Shown piece by piece: positions 1-12,944 of a stretch of 64,000 bases of DNA. A program made the position numbers and the translations under genes. Location of the stretch: contig CM036760.1 in assembly GCA_020796225.1 (NCBI GenBank), forward strand, positions 2,354,501 through 2,418,500, written 5' to 3'. The notes under the pieces were generated by a model, which was not told the DNA's origin, made no database searches, and was given only the letters and a program-made list of their open reading frames with translations. Position 1 is the first letter of the stretch. Each line of letters starts with the position of its first letter. This stretch comes from Arion vulgaris (lineage: Eukaryota > Mollusca > Gastropoda > Stylommatophora > Arionidae).

Positions 1-240
1 GATCATGTTGTACGTGTGTTGGTCATCTCCTTAGATCATGTTGTACGTGTGTTGGTAATCTCCTTAGATCATGTTGTACGTGTGTTGGTCATCTCCTTAG
101 ATCATGTTGTACTTGTGTTGGTCATCTCCTTGGATCATGTTGTACGTGTGTTGGTCATCTCCTTAGATCATGTTGTACGTTGTTGGTATCTCTTGGATCA
201 TGTGATGATGTCATCTCTTGAATCATGTTGACGTGTGTTG

Positions 241-500
241 GCATCGAGCATAGTAAACACTGCAACCTACAGGCATGTCGTAAGTACACTGCAACTCAGG
301 ATGTGTAGAGACTAGGTAGCCATAGAAGCTACCCTATAAATATAGGATGAAATCGGTGTGCTGGCCTACTTGTAGGAGCATAACTGGGACAACGTACAAT
401 CGATCTTAGGCTCGGATCATCTACAAGATCACGAAGTAGTTACAGGGTCGATATGGAGCGTTCCAGAAGAAGATTACAATTTATAATTTTGAACCATTGT
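241..500 (-). repeat. REP-A copy inside the satellite (degenerate)
   Basis: On the reverse strand this matches other REP-A copies in the window: the 'gcatgtcgtaag' core, 'ctggcctacttgtagg', 'cataactggnacaacgtacaatcg' and 'gatatggagcgttccagaagaag' occur in the same order. It interrupts the satellite just after a run of regular 33-bp units. The class of REP-A is unknown. Confidence 0.7.
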
Positions 501-549
501 TTTTAAACATAAAAGTTAATTCATATCTTACAGGACTTTGCAGTCAATC

Positions 550-1900
550 CCAGCTTCTAATGTGTTGGTATCTCTTAGCTATATGTTCAGTAGTTGGTCA
601 TCTTTCTAATCATGTCGTACTGTTTTAAATCCCAGACATATTCAGCAATGTATAGCGTGATTAATCATTAGATAGTCGTATGTGTTGGCAGTCCTATTCC
701 ATCTAATTAGATCATGTCGTACGTACTGTTGTCATCTCTTTAAATCATGTCTCGACTGTAGGTAATTCTTATAGATCATGTCGTACGTGCTGGTCATCTC
801 ATAATCATGTCGTAACGATGTTAGCACAGATCATCTCTCCGAATACATGTCAGTATTGTGTTGGTCATCATCATAGATCATATCTAGTGTTTGGTCATTT
901 CAATAGATCATGTCGATTCGGTTTTATCTCCTTAGACAATGTCACTGTTTCGCTGTCTTCTTAGATCATGTCGTGTGTGTTATAGTCATTCTATTAGATA
1001 TGTGTATGTGTGTTGGATTCATCCCTAGATCATGTCGACTGGTATGGTGTCCCTCTCCCTAATCAGTATACTGTGTTGGGTCGATTCATTAGATCATGTC
1101 ATGTAGCCATTCACTCCTCAGATCATGTCGTACGAATGGTATCAGATCCAACTCCTTAGATCATTACATGATTTATGTCTATCATCTCAGATCTGTGAGA
1201 CGAGTTGGCTCATCCCTTAGATCTCGCAATCGTGTTGTGATCATCTCCTAGACTCATTCGTAATGGACACTTCATCTCCTAGATCATCACGTGTTTGCAG
1301 ATTATCTCTAGATGCATCACTGTTAGCATTACTCCTTGATCTGCATCGACTGTGTTGTGCAATTCATCTCCCTAGATCATGTGAGGTGGGACGGCTCAAC
1401 TCCTTGATCATCCCGTAGTTGTCGTGCCATCATTCGCTTAGTCAACTGCCATGGTTGGCTAGATCATCCAGACTGTCAGGCCGATTCATCTCCTTGACAG
1501 CTATCGGTTATGGCAAGATCATCATCCCTTAGATCATGCTGTACGTGTTTGCAGATTCATCTCTTAGATCTTTTACATGCTCTACATTCTCTCAGATCAT
1601 GACGTGAGTGTTGGTCGATCACTCTGTGATCTGCCGTCGTGTTGTAGGTCATCTCTAGATCACTGTCAGTGTGTTGCGTCTCATCTCCTCCAGACATGCT
1701 GTACGTGTGTTCTTGTGCCTGTAGGGTGGATTCATCTCTTGATCATTTGTACTGTGTTGGTTATCTTAGATCATGACAACTTGTGTTGGCTCAGATTCAT
1801 CTCTAGATCATGTCGTACGTGTGGTCATGATTCATCTCCTTAGATCATGCTAGTGTTGCAGATTCATCTCCTAGATGATGTTGAGTGTGTTGGTTATCTC
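550..1900. repeat. Degenerate island of the satellite
   Basis: Recognisable pieces (gatcatgtcg, gtgttgg, tcatctcct) recur, but almost every unit has small insertions and deletions. By contrast, units at 1-230 and after about 1900 are regular. This is either old decayed satellite or poorly corrected sequence. No gene is seen. Confidence 0.75.
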
Positions 1901-4900
1901 CTTAGATCATGCTGCAGTGTTGGTCGATTCATCTCCTTAGATCATGTTGTACGTGGTTGGTCATCTCCTTAGATCATGTCGTACGTGTGTTGGCCAGATT
2001 CATCTCCTTAGATCATGTTGTAGTGTGTTGGTATCTCTTAGATCATGCTGACATGTGTTGGCCAGATTCATCTCCTTAGATCATGCTGTACGTGTGTTGG
2101 CCAGATTCATCTCCTTAGATCATGTTGTACGTGTGTTGGTTAGATTCATCTCCTAGATCATGTTGTACGTGTGTTGGTTATCTCCTTAGATCATGTAGTA
2201 CGTGTGTTGGTCAGATTCATCTCCTTAGATCATGCGTCGTGTGTTGGCAGATTCATCTCCTTAGATCATGTCGTACGTGTGTTGGCCAGATTCATCTCCT
2301 TAGATCATGTTGTACGTGTGTTGGTTATCTCCTTAGATCATGCTGTACGTGTGTTGGCCAGATTCATCTCCTTAGATCATGTTGTACGTGTGTTGGTTAG
2401 ATTCATCTCCTTAGATCATGCTGCAGTGTGTTGGCGATTCATCGCCTTAGATCATGTTGTACGTGTGTTGGTTATCTCCTTAGATCATGCTGTACGTGTG
2501 TTGGCCAGATTCATCTCCTTAGACATGTTGTACGTGTGTTGGCCAGATTCATCTCCTTAGATCATGCTGTACGGTGTTGGCTCGATTCATCTCCTAGATC
2601 ATGTTGTACGTGTGTTGGTCAGATTCATCTCCTTAGATCATGTTGTACGTGTGTTGGTCATCTCCTTAGATCATGTGTACGTGTGTTGGCGATTCATCTT
2701 ATTAGATCATGTTGTACGTGTGTTGGTTATCTCCTTAGATCATGCTGTACGTGTGTTGGCCAGATTCATCTCCTTGGATCATGTTGTACGTGTGTTGGTT
2801 ATCTCCTTAGATCATGTCGTACGTGTGTTGGTCAGATTCATCTCCTTAGATCATGTCTAGTGTTGTCAGATTCATCTCCTTAGATCATGCTGTACGTGTT
2901 GGCGATTCATCTCCTTAGATCATGTTGTACGTGTTGGTTATCTCCTTAGATCATGCTGTATGTGTGTTGGTGATTCATCTCCTTAGATCATGTTGTACGG
3001 GGTTGGTCATCTCCTAGTTCATGTCGTACGTGTGTTGGCGATCATCTCCTAGATCATGTTGTACGTGTGTTGGTTATCTCCTTAGATCATGCTGTACGTG
3101 TGTTGGCCAGATTCATCTCCTTAGATCATGTTGTACGTGTGTTGGCCAGATTCATCTCCTTAGATCATGCTGTACGTGTTGGTAGATTCATCTCCTTAGA
3201 TCATGTTGTACGTGTGTGGTTAGATTCATCTCCTTAGATCATGTTGTACGTGTGTTGTTATCTCCTTAGATCATGTTGTACGTGTGTTGGCCAGATTCAT
3301 CTCGTTAGATCATGCTGTACGTGTGTTGGTCAGATTCATCTCCTTAGATCATGTCGTACGTGTGTTGGCCAGATTCATCTCCTTAGATCATGTTGTACGT
3401 GTGTTGGTTATCTCCTTAGATCATGCTGTACGTGTGTTGGCCAGATTCATCTCCTTAGATCATGTTGTACGTGTGTTGGGCAGATTCATCTCCTTAGATC
3501 ATGTTGTACGTGTGTTGGTCATCTCCTTAGATCATGTCGTACGTGTGTTGGTCAGATTCATCTCCTTAGATCATGCTGTACTGTGTTGGCCAGATTCATC
3601 TCCTTGGATCATGTTGTACGTGTGTTGGTTATCTCCTTAGATCATGTCGTAGTGTGTGGTCAGATTCATCTCCCTAGATCATGTCGTACGTGTGTTGGTC
3701 AGATTCATCTCCTTAGATCATGCTGTACGTGTGTTGGTCAGATTCATTCCTTAGATCAGTTGTACGTGTTGGTTATCTCCTTAGATCATGCTGTACGTGT
3801 GTTGGTCAGATTCATCTCCTTAGAACATGCTGTACGTGTGTTGGTCATCTCCTTAGATCATGTCGTACGTGTGTTGGCCAGATTCATCTCCTTAGATCAT
3901 GTTGTACTGTGTTGGTTATCTCCTAGATCATGCTGTACTGTGTTGGCTAGATTCATCTCCTTAGATCATGTTGTACGTGGTTGGCCAGATTCATCTCCTT
4001 AGATCATGCTGTACGTGTGTTGGTCAGATTCATCTCCTTAGATCATGTTGTACGTGTGTTGGTTAGATTCATCTCCTTAGATCATGCTTGTACAGTTGGT
4101 TATCTCCTAGATCATGTTGTACGTGTGTTGGCCAGATTCATCTCCTTAGATCATGCTGTACGTGTGTTGGTCAGATTCATCTCCTTAGATCATGTCGTAC
4201 GGGGTTGGTCAGATTCATCTCCTTAGATCATGTTGTACGTGTGTTGGTTATCTCCTTAGATCATGCTGTACGTGTTGGCAGATTCATCTCCTTAGATCAT
4301 GTTGTAGTGTGTTGGTTAGATTCATCTCCTTAGATCATGTTGTACTGTGTTGGCAGATTCATCTCCTTAGATCATGCTGTACGTGTTGTTATCTCCTTAG
4401 ATCATGCTGTACGTGTGTTGGCAGATTTATCTCCTTAGATCATGTTGTACGTGTGTTGGCAGATTCATCTCCTTAGATCATGCTGTAGTGTGTTGGCTGA
4501 TTCATCTCCTTAGATCATGTTGTACTGTGTTGGTTAGATTCATCTCCTTAGATCATGTTGTACGTGTGTTGGTTATCTCCTTAGATCATGTTGTACGTGT
4601 GTGGCCAGATTCATCTCCTTAGATCATGCTGTACGTGTGTTGTGATTCATCTCCTTAGATCATGTCGTGTGTGTTGGTCAGATTCATCTCCTTAGATCAT
4701 GTTGTACGTGTGTTGGTTATCTCCTTAGATCATGTTGTACGTGTGTTGGTCATCTCATTAGATCATGTCGTATGTGTGTTGGCGATTCATCTCCAGATCA
4801 TGTTGTACTGTTTGGTAGATTCATCTCCTTAGATCATGTCGTAAGTGTATCTGGATTCATCTCCTAGATCATGTGTACGTGTGTTGGCAGATTCATCTCC

Positions 4901-7900
4901 TTAGATCATGGTGTACGTGTGTTGGCTGATTATCTCTTAGATCATGTCGTAAGTGTACTGGTCAGATTCATCTCCTTAGATCATGTCGAGTGTATGGTCA
5001 GATTCATCTCCTTAGAACAGGCTGTACGTGTGTTGGTCAGATTCATCTCCTTAGATCATGCTGTACGTGTGTTGGCCAGATTCATCTCCTTAGATCATGT
5101 CGTACGTGTGTTGGTGATTCATCTCCTTAGATCATGTTGTACGTGTGTTGGTATCTCCTTAGATCATGCTGTACGTGTTGGCCAGATTCATCTCCTTAGA
5201 TCATGTTGTACGTGTGTTGGTTAGATTCATCTCCTTAGACTGTTGTACGTGTGTTGGTCAGGGTTCATCTCCTTAGATCATGTTGTACGTGTGTGTTATC
5301 TCCTTTGATCATGCTGTACTGTTGGCCAGATTCATCTCCTTAGATCATGTTGTACGTGTGTTGGCAGATTCATCTCCTTAGATCATGCTGTACTGTGTTG
5401 GATTCATCTCCTTAGATCATGTTGTACGTGTTGGTTAGATTCATCTCCTTAGATCATGTTGTACGTGTGTTGGTTATCTCCTTAGATCATGTTGTACGTG
5501 TGTTGGCCAGATTCATCTCCTTAGATCATGCTGTACGTGTGTTGGTCAGATTCATCTCCTTAGATCATGTCGTACGTGTGTTGGTCAGATTCATCTCCTT
5601 AGATCATGTTGTGTGTGGTTATCTCCTTAGATCATGTTGTACGTGTTGGTCATCTCCTTAGATCATGTCGTACGTGTGTTGGCCAGATTCATCTCCTTAG
5701 ATCATGTTGTACGTGTGTTGGTCAGATTCATCTCCTTAGATCATGTCGAAGTGTACTGGCGATCATCTCTTAGATCATGTGTACGTGTGTTGGCAGATTC
5801 ATCTCCTTAGATCATGGTGTACGTGTGTTGGCGATTCATCTCCCAGATCATGTCAAGTGTACTGGTCAGATTCATCTCCTTAGATCATGTCGTAAGTGTA
5901 CTGGTCAGATTCATCTCCTTAGAACAGGCTGTACGTGTGTTGGTCGATTCATCTCTTAGATCATGCTGTACGTGTTGGTAGATTCACTCCTTAGATCATG
6001 TTGACGTGTGTTGTTAGATTCATCTCCTTAGATCATGTTGTACGTGTGTTGGTGATTCATCTCCTTGATCATGTTGTACGTGTGTGTTAGATTCATCTCC
6101 TTGATCATGTGTACGTGTTGGTTAGATTCACTCCTGATCATGTTGTACGTGTGTTGGTCGATTCATCTCCTAGATCATGGTGTACGTGTGTTGGCGATTC
6201 ATCTCCTTAGATCATGCTTTTACGTGTGTTGTAGATTCATCTCCTTGATCATGTTGTACGTGTGTTGGTCAGATTCATCTCCTAGATCATGTTGTACGTG
6301 TTGGTCATCTCCCAGATCTGCTGCTGTACTGTGTTGGTCATCTCCTTGGATCATGTCGTACGTGTGTTGGTCAACCTCTAGATCATGTTGTACGTGTGTT
6401 GGTCATCTCCTAGATCATGCTGTACGTGTGTTGGTCATCTCCTTGGATCATGTTGTACGTGTGTTGGTTAGATTCATCTCCTTGGGTCATGTTGTACAGT
6501 GTGTTGGTCAGATTCATCTCCTTAGAACAGGCTGTACGTGTGTTGGTCAGATTCATCTCCTTAGATCATGTTGTACGTGTTTTGGTTAGATTCATCTCAG
6601 ACTTATGGGTCATCCTGACATGTTGTACGTGTGTTGGTCATCTCCTTAGATCATGTTGTAAGTGTGTTGGTCATCTCCTTAGATCATGTTGTACGTGTGT
6701 TGGTCATCTCTTAGATCATGTTGTACTGTGTTGGTCATCTCCTTAGATCATGTTGTACGTGTGTTGGTCAACTCCTTAGATCATGTTGTACGTGTGTTGG
6801 TAATCTCCTTAGATCATGTTGTACGTGTGTTGGTCATCTCCTTAGATCATGTTGTACGTGTGTTGGTTATCTCCTTAGATCATGTTGTACGTGTGTGGTC
6901 ATCTCTTAGATCATGCTGTACGTGTGTTGGTCATCTCCTTAGATCATGTTGTACGTGTGTTGGTCATCTCCTTAGATCATGTTGTAGGTGTGTTGGTCAT
7001 CTCCTTAGATCATGTTGTACGTGTGTTGGTCATCTCCTTAGATCATGCTGTACGTGTGTTGGCAACTCCTTAGATCATGTTGTACGTGTGTTGGTCATCT
7101 CCTTAGATCATGTTGTACGTGTGTTGGTCATCTCCTTAGATCATGTTGTACGTGTGTTGGTCAACTCCTTAGATCATGTTGTACGTGTGTTGGTTATCTC
7201 CTTAGATCATGTTGTACGTGTGTTGGCCAGATTCATCTCCTTAGATCATGCTGTACGTGTGTTGGCCAGATTCATCTCCAGATCATGTCGTACGTGTGTT
7301 TGATTCATCTCCTTAGATCATGTTGTACGTGTGTTGGTTATCTCCTTAGATCATGCTGTACGTGTTGGCAGATTCATCTCTAGATCATGTTGTACGTGTG
7401 TTGGTTAGATTCATCTCCTTAGATCATGTTGTACGTGTGTTGGTCATCTCCTTAGATCATGTAGTACGTGTGTTGGTCATCTCCTTAGATCATGTCTACG
7501 TGTGGTCAGATCATCTCCTAGATCATGTTGTACGTGTTGGCTGATTCATCTCCTTAGATCATGTCAAGTGTACTGGCGATTCATCTCCTTAGACTGTCGT
7601 GTGTTGGCGATTCATCTCCTTAGATCATGGTGTACGTGTGTTGGCGATTCATCTCCTTAGATCATGTCGTAAGTGTACTGGTCAGATTCATCTCCTTAGA
7701 TCATGTCGGTGTACTGGCGATTCATCTCCTTAGAACAGGCTGACGTGTGTTGCAGATTCATCTCCTTAGATCATGTTGTACGTGTGTTGTTCATCTCCTT
7801 AGATCATGTTGTACGTGTGTTGGTTAGATTCATCTCCTTGGATCATGTTGTACGTGTGTTGGTTAGATTCATCTCCTTGGATCATGTTGTACGTGTGTTG

Positions 7901-9081
7901 GTTAGATTCATCTCCTTGGGTCAGTTGTAGTGTGTTGGTCAGATTCATCTCCTTAGATCATGGTGTACGTGTTGGCTAGATTCATCTCCTTAGATCATGC
8001 TGTACGTGTGTTGGTTAGATTCATCTCCTTGGATCATGTTGTACGTGTTGGTCAGATTCATCTCCTTAGATCATGTTGTACGTGTGTTGGTCATCTCCCT
8101 AGATCATGCTGTACGTGTGTTGGTCATCTCCTTGGATCATGTCGTACGTGTGTTGGTCAACTCCTTAGATCATGTTGTACGTGTGTTGGTCATCTCCTAG
8201 ATCATGCTGTACGTGTGTTGGTCATCCCTTGGATCATGTTGTACGTGTGGTTAGATTCATCTCCTTGGATCATGCTGTACGTGTGTTGGTCAGATTCATC
8301 TCCTTAGAACAGGCTGTACGTGTGTTGGTCATCTCCTTAGATCATGTTGTACGTGTGTTGTTAGATTCATCTCCTTGGATCATGTTGTACGTGTTGGTTA
8401 GATTCATCTCCTGGATCATGTTGTACGTGTGTTGGCGATTCATCTCAGATCAGTGTACGTGTGTTGGTCAGATTCATCTCCTTAGATCATGCTGTACGGT
8501 GTTGGTTAGATTCATCTCCTGGATCATGTTGTACGGTGTTGGTCAGATTCATCTCCTTAGATCATGTTGTACGTGTGTTGGTCATCTCCCAGATCATGCT
8601 GTACGTGTTGGTCATCTCCTTGATCATGTCGTACGTGTGTTGGTCAACTCCTTAGATCATGTTGTACGTGTGTTGGTCATCTCCTAGATCATGCTGTACG
8701 TGTGTTGGTCATCTCCTGGATCATGTTGTATGTGTGTTGGTTAGATTCATCTCTTGATCATGTTGTACGTGTGTTGGCTGATTCATCTCCTTAGAACAGG
8801 CTGTACGTGTGTGGCGATTCATCTCCTTAGATCATGTTGTACGTGTGTTGTAGATTCATCTCCCTAGATCATGTTGTACGTGTGTTGGTCATCTCCTTGA
8901 TCTTGCTGTACGTGTGTTGGTCATCTCCTTAGATCATGTTGTACGTGTGTTGGTCATCTCCCTTAGATCATGTTGTACGTGTTGTCATCTCCTTAGATCA
9001 TGTTGTACGTGTGTTGGTCATCTCCTTAGATCATGTTGTACGTGTGTTGCATCTCCTTAGATCATGTTGTATGTGTTGGTC

Positions 9082-9960
9082 ATTGGTTACTAACCTGACG
9101 TCATTGCACTCCGGGCAGCCCCATAGGTGCTCAGTCTCCCCAACAGATATCGAAGAGTATGCATACTGATGGTCTCGTGGCTCACTGATTAAACACACCT
9201 CTCACTCTGCCTCTCAGGCATCCAGTTCGATCTGAACAACGGGTAACTCCAAACTGCCTAAATCGCTTGATCGATTCAACATCGATTCTAGTGTCCTCAT
9301 CCAACAGAGAGTCGTGAAGAGACCGAAGAATATCCTCTTATCCATCTTCAACTCCCCAACAATCGATGCTGTTGATGCAAGCCTGTCCGATCTCTCATTA
9401 CCGTAAACACCCGCATGCCCAGGGCAGTATATCCACGTAAGCCTCTGGAGGTTATAAACTTCTATAGATGACATCCAATTATAACGGACCTTGTGAACGG
9501 CCCTTCTGGATCTTGTGAAGCATCGACTGAGAGTTAGATACAACAACGGTCCCAGTAATCCAATGGAGGGCAGCAGTAACGGCCTCAACCTCCATCCTCA
9601 TTCTAGAAGTAGTTGTCCCGTATGCCCTACTTCGCTATGCAACAACCCTACCATGCGCATTAGCTAAGAAACCCCAGCCGAATTTCTCACCACGTTGAAC
9701 CGACCCATCGGTATATACAACATCATCATCCCTTGCATTATCTTCTATCAGCTGCTTAATTGCGAGTTCAGCCTTCATGTTACCCCAATCTCTACATTCT
9801 CTTCCAAGAGTAATGATAACGTTGAGATAGTTGGTCATGCTACCATCTGGTGGAATAAATTCTTCCCCTCTTGGTAGGGCGCAACCGTAGTCACCTGGCC
9901 AATTGTTCTCTCAGTCTGGGCCATCCACGACATGCCACGCTTGATTCTTGTGCCCTTAAG
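9082..9960 (-). pseudogene. LINE-R fragment: RNase H domain and 3' end
   Basis: Reading the reverse strand from 9960 downward: an upstream linker (KNQAWHVVDGPD), a frame disruption near 9910, PRGEEFIPPDG, then the RNase H segment with YTDGSVQRGEKFGWGFLA at about 9715-9660 (first catalytic Asp) and, after a frame change, YCPGHAGVYGNERSDRLAS near 9430 (the histidine/aspartate end of RNase H). A short C-terminal tail and untranslated region end at 9082 with 'agtaaccaat'. Sister copies lie at 52651-53258, 20535 and 55720. RNase H after the reverse transcriptase is typical of I-like LINEs. The reverse transcriptase is absent, and stops and frameshifts make it a dead 5'-truncated copy. It directly abuts the satellite. 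Confidence 0.88.
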
Positions 9961-10560
9961 GGGGGATTCTGGTCTTGAAACTTTTTCGTTGCTTTGGTAT
10001 TAATGTAGAATTTGTATAACAATTTTGAAAGATTATGACTTAGAATAGTAAAAAAAAAATTAGAAAAAAAAAGTCAACGCGTTGCCATGGAAACAATACA
10101 AAATGGCTGCCAAGCACAAAATTTCAAATCCCTAAGGCTCTGAAGTTAATGAATATAAATGAATTCTGTTTTCACTCTAAGGTGAGCAATTGTAATATCT
10201 ACAAAATTACACATTCTTTTAGGATATATTAAATATTACATTTTTATGAATTTTGTGTAAACAAACCCCCAAAACAGTTTTTTTACCAATTTTGAGGGAA
10301 TTTAGTGTTCTTGTGTAGTGGATGTCTCTTATTCGCAGTAACCCGCATATATATGCCTTGGTTTGGGAGATTGCATGACGGGAGCGTAGGGACAGAAGGC
10401 CAAGCATATATGCCTTGATTTGGGAGATTGCATGACGGGAGCGTAGAAAATTGTTATAGAAACAAGATATTTCTTCTCCATATGTTTTGGGGACGTTCAT
10501 GCCTTCTTTCTTGATTCTCTGTCCATCGAAGAGTTGTCCTAGATATTTCCCTGGACTATA
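9961..10560. other. Gene-free spacer with one 56-bp direct duplication
   Basis: AT-rich sequence with no recognisable coding. At 10344-10446 a segment containing 'gggagattgcatgacggg' occurs twice at a 56-bp spacing. Nothing else is supported. Confidence 0.6.
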
Positions 10561-10740
10561 TCTATTATATCGATATTCTCTTCTTGTCCTGTTTGACACA
10601 TACGGCTTCCACAAGAGACTTCCACTGTTGCCGTTCTTCTGCCTTTCTACCAACCTTCTCCCACGTTAGGCCACACTCCTTCAACTCTCTATCCGCCGTT
10701 CTTCTCATGTTTCCTTTGGACCTCCAGGCTTCTTCTTCCA
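10560..10740 (-). pseudogene. LINE-F C-terminal fragment
   Basis: On the reverse strand it reads MRRTADRELKECGLTWEKV, then GRKAEERQQWKSLVEAVC, then a stop soon after KQDKKRI. The pattern of arginine-rich segment, 'CGLTW', and 'W..LVEA(L/V)C' is the extreme C-terminus of a LINE reverse transcriptase protein. Related ends are at 20820-20985 (+) and 55490-55720 (-). Only this tail survives. Its upstream part is expanded into the 64-bp array that follows. Confidence 0.75.
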
Positions 10741-11577
10741 ATCTGTTGTAAATCTGAGAGCTGTCCAAGCCAATGCTCCTACTGGCATGCGATATACATG
10801 TCCAATCTGTTGTAAATCTGAGAGCTGTCCAAGCCAATGCTCCTACTGGCATGCGATATACATGTCCAATCTGTTGTAAATCTGAGAGCTGTCCAAGCCA
10901 ATGCTCTTACTGGCATGCGATATACATGTCCAATCTGTTGTAAATCTGAGAGCTGTCCAAACCAATGCTCCTACTGGCATGCGATATACATGTCCAATCT
11001 GTTGTAAATCTGAGAGCTGTCCAAGCCAATGCTCTTACTGGCATGCGATATACATGTCCAATCTGTTGTAAATCTGAGAGCTGTCCAAGCCAATGCTTCT
11101 ACTAGCTTGCGATATACATGTCCAATCTGTTGTAAATCTGAGAGCTGTCCAAGCCAATGCTCCTACTGGCATGCGATATACATGTCCAATCTGTTGTAAA
11201 TCTGAGAGCTGTCCAAGCCAATGTTCCTACTGGCATGTGATATACATGTCCAATATGTTGTAAATCTGAGAGCTGTCCAAGCCAATGCTCCTACTGGCAT
11301 GCGATATACATGTCCAATCTGTTGTAAATCTGAGAGCTGTCCAAGCCAATGCTCTTACTGGCATGCGATATACATGTCCAATCTGTTGTAAATCTGAGAG
11401 CTGTCCAAGCCAATGCTCCTACTAGCTTGCGATATACATGTCCAATCTGTTGTAAATCTGAGAGCTGTCCAAGCCAATGCTCCTACTGGCATGCGATATA
11501 CATGTCCAATCTGTTGTAAATCTGAGAGCTGTCCAAGCCAATGCTCCTACTGGCATGCGATATACATGTCCAATCCA
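10737..11577. repeat. 64-bp tandem array, about 13 copies, grown from LINE-F sequence
   Basis: The unit contains 'aatctgagagctgtccaagc', 'caatgctcctactggcatgc' and 'gatatacatgtcc'. Spacing is 64 bp (for example 10740, 10804, 10868). Units differ by one to three bases. The same segment occurs once only, unexpanded, at 55665-55720 beside the other LINE-F tail. The array is therefore a local expansion of element sequence. Confidence 0.95.
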
Positions 11578-11703
11578 CCTCTATCTTCATCTTTTAATTG
11601 TGGTCTCCACAGATGCGCATTCTTTTTATTTCTAAATCTCCTCAGTTGTTATTGTATCCAGAAAATGTGCTGGATTCTTCTTAAACATTTATTCTGAAAT
11701 GTC

Positions 11704-12614
11704 TTAACTGATTCAGTACCAGGTTTTTTCACCTCTGGACGGAATTATTTTTTAGCTTCAAAAATATTGCACACATACTTTAGTTAAATTAAAATATTGT
11801 TTCTAAATATGATTTAAAGTTGAACTTATTATATATCAAATTAAAGATAAATGATTGTACTTTCATAAAATATTTATTGTATGCGAAAATATAATATTGT
11901 GTTGACTGTGCATGACAAATATTAGCATGTAATAAAAAATTAATTGAAATTGTGAGAACAAAATCCAACTTACCAAGGGCCTTGAGGAACAATATGGTGA
12001 ATAAGTCAGTGTAACTGCTCTCTTTATATAAGTAATCCATTGATGAATACACAAAAATTAAGAAAATATTGACGGAATATATGGTTTACTAACTGTTCGC
12101 AAATTAGCAACACGACCATCTGGAACCTGACTGGGGCAACGCCCTCTCGCAGCTGGTTGGGAAACACTACTAGTATTATTTAAATTATTAATAATCGACG
12201 TATTTAAATCACAAACTTCTGTGTCATCAGAATCAGAAGCTTCACTATCTTCACTATCAGTATCTACATCTTCATGCAACTAATCTCGCGCTTCTGCAGC
12301 TGTAAAACGTGCAGAACGAGCTGATAACAAACCATTTCTAGACTCTGAATTGTTAGACATTATTTTTAATCACAGGGTAACTTGAAAACGAAAATTAAAC
12401 TTGGTTTCACTTCTGATTCTAGTCAAAACCACGATGTTGTGATTTGGTTATCGTTAGTACTTCCTTTCTACTTAGTTTCCGGTTGATATAAAACTACAAT
12501 CGGAGTGAAAATTAATAAAACTCAACGCAATAGTAGCCGTCTTTTAAAAGACGCTTGGGACACGCAGATAAGAAATATGAGCACTACAGTGTTCCATGGG
12601 ACCGAATCAGTTAA
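11704..12614. mobile_element. piggyBac-like non-autonomous element with TTAA ends
   Basis: The left end is TTAA followed by CTGATTCAGTACCAGG (11704-11723). The right end is the inverted match CCATGGGACCGAATCAG followed by TTAA (12594-12614). Terminal inverted repeats directly flanked by TTAA are the hallmark of piggyBac-family elements. The body is about 903 bp, far shorter than a full transposon, and keeps only an N-terminal coding remnant. I infer an internally deleted derivative. TIR length beyond about 16 bp is not clear by eye. Confidence 0.72.
12058..12360 (-). pseudogene. Transposase N-terminal remnant within the piggyBac-like element
   Basis: The reverse-strand frame starts with an ATG at 12360 (MSNNSESRNGLLSARSARFTA), has one in-frame TAG near 12282, then continues with an acidic run (EDVDTDSEDSEASDSDD) and PAARGRCPSQVPDGRV. 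It stops near 12060. An acidic, low-complexity N-terminus preceding the catalytic domain is common in piggyBac transposases. No DDD catalytic core is present. Assignment rests on position inside the TTAA-flanked element. It could also be an unrelated captured exon. Confidence 0.5.
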
Positions 12615-12944
12615 ACTTATTGATCTAGACAATGATGACAAATTATTGAAATTTATATTTTAGATTTCAATTAAGTTCAAATGTAATATTTAAATGAACA
12701 TACCAACAAATTCGAATTCCAAATGTAAAGATACACATAGTATTACAAATTACATCAGAACTACTCTACATCATGTATTAAAATGTAAAATTTCCTATAT
12801 AATTTTAGACAGTGCTGAAGAACTAGAGGCTTCCGGGAAAAAAATAAATGAAGAAAAAATGGTGTGTTATTCGAATCGTGTTATTCGAATCGTGTGTTTG
12901 CTAATTTTTTGTTTTTGTTTCGGAAGCACCTTCATCTTTTTCTT
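12615..12944. other. Gene-free AT-rich spacer
   Basis: No coding, repeat or RNA signal that I can support. Confidence 0.5.

Larger units (their letters stand above)
1..9078. repeat. 33/39-bp satellite array
   Basis: Tandem units begin with gatcatg, carry a ttgtacgtgtgttgg core and end in tctcctta. Two lengths alternate: 33 bp, and 39 bp with an extra 'gattca' before tctcc. Position 4 of the core varies (ttg, ctg, tcg). Short 'ggttatctcc' units are often followed by long 'ggccagattcatctcc' units, giving a 72-bp pair (for example near 2305-2390 and 3395-3470). The stretch 6600-7200 is almost all 33-mers. Both lengths are multiples of three, so long stop-free frames with 11- and 13-residue periods arise. 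I regard these as non-coding. The array is open at the left edge and stops at the LINE-R tail. Confidence 0.97.

Noticed and set aside
1..9078. CRISPR-like regular spacing
   Set aside because: There are no unique spacers between conserved repeats. The units are contiguous, and the genome context is an animal one.
16..9169. Many long open frames with periodic peptides (LDHVVRVLVIS and relatives)
   Set aside because: They follow solely from satellite unit lengths divisible by three. They exist in more than one frame and break at every indel.
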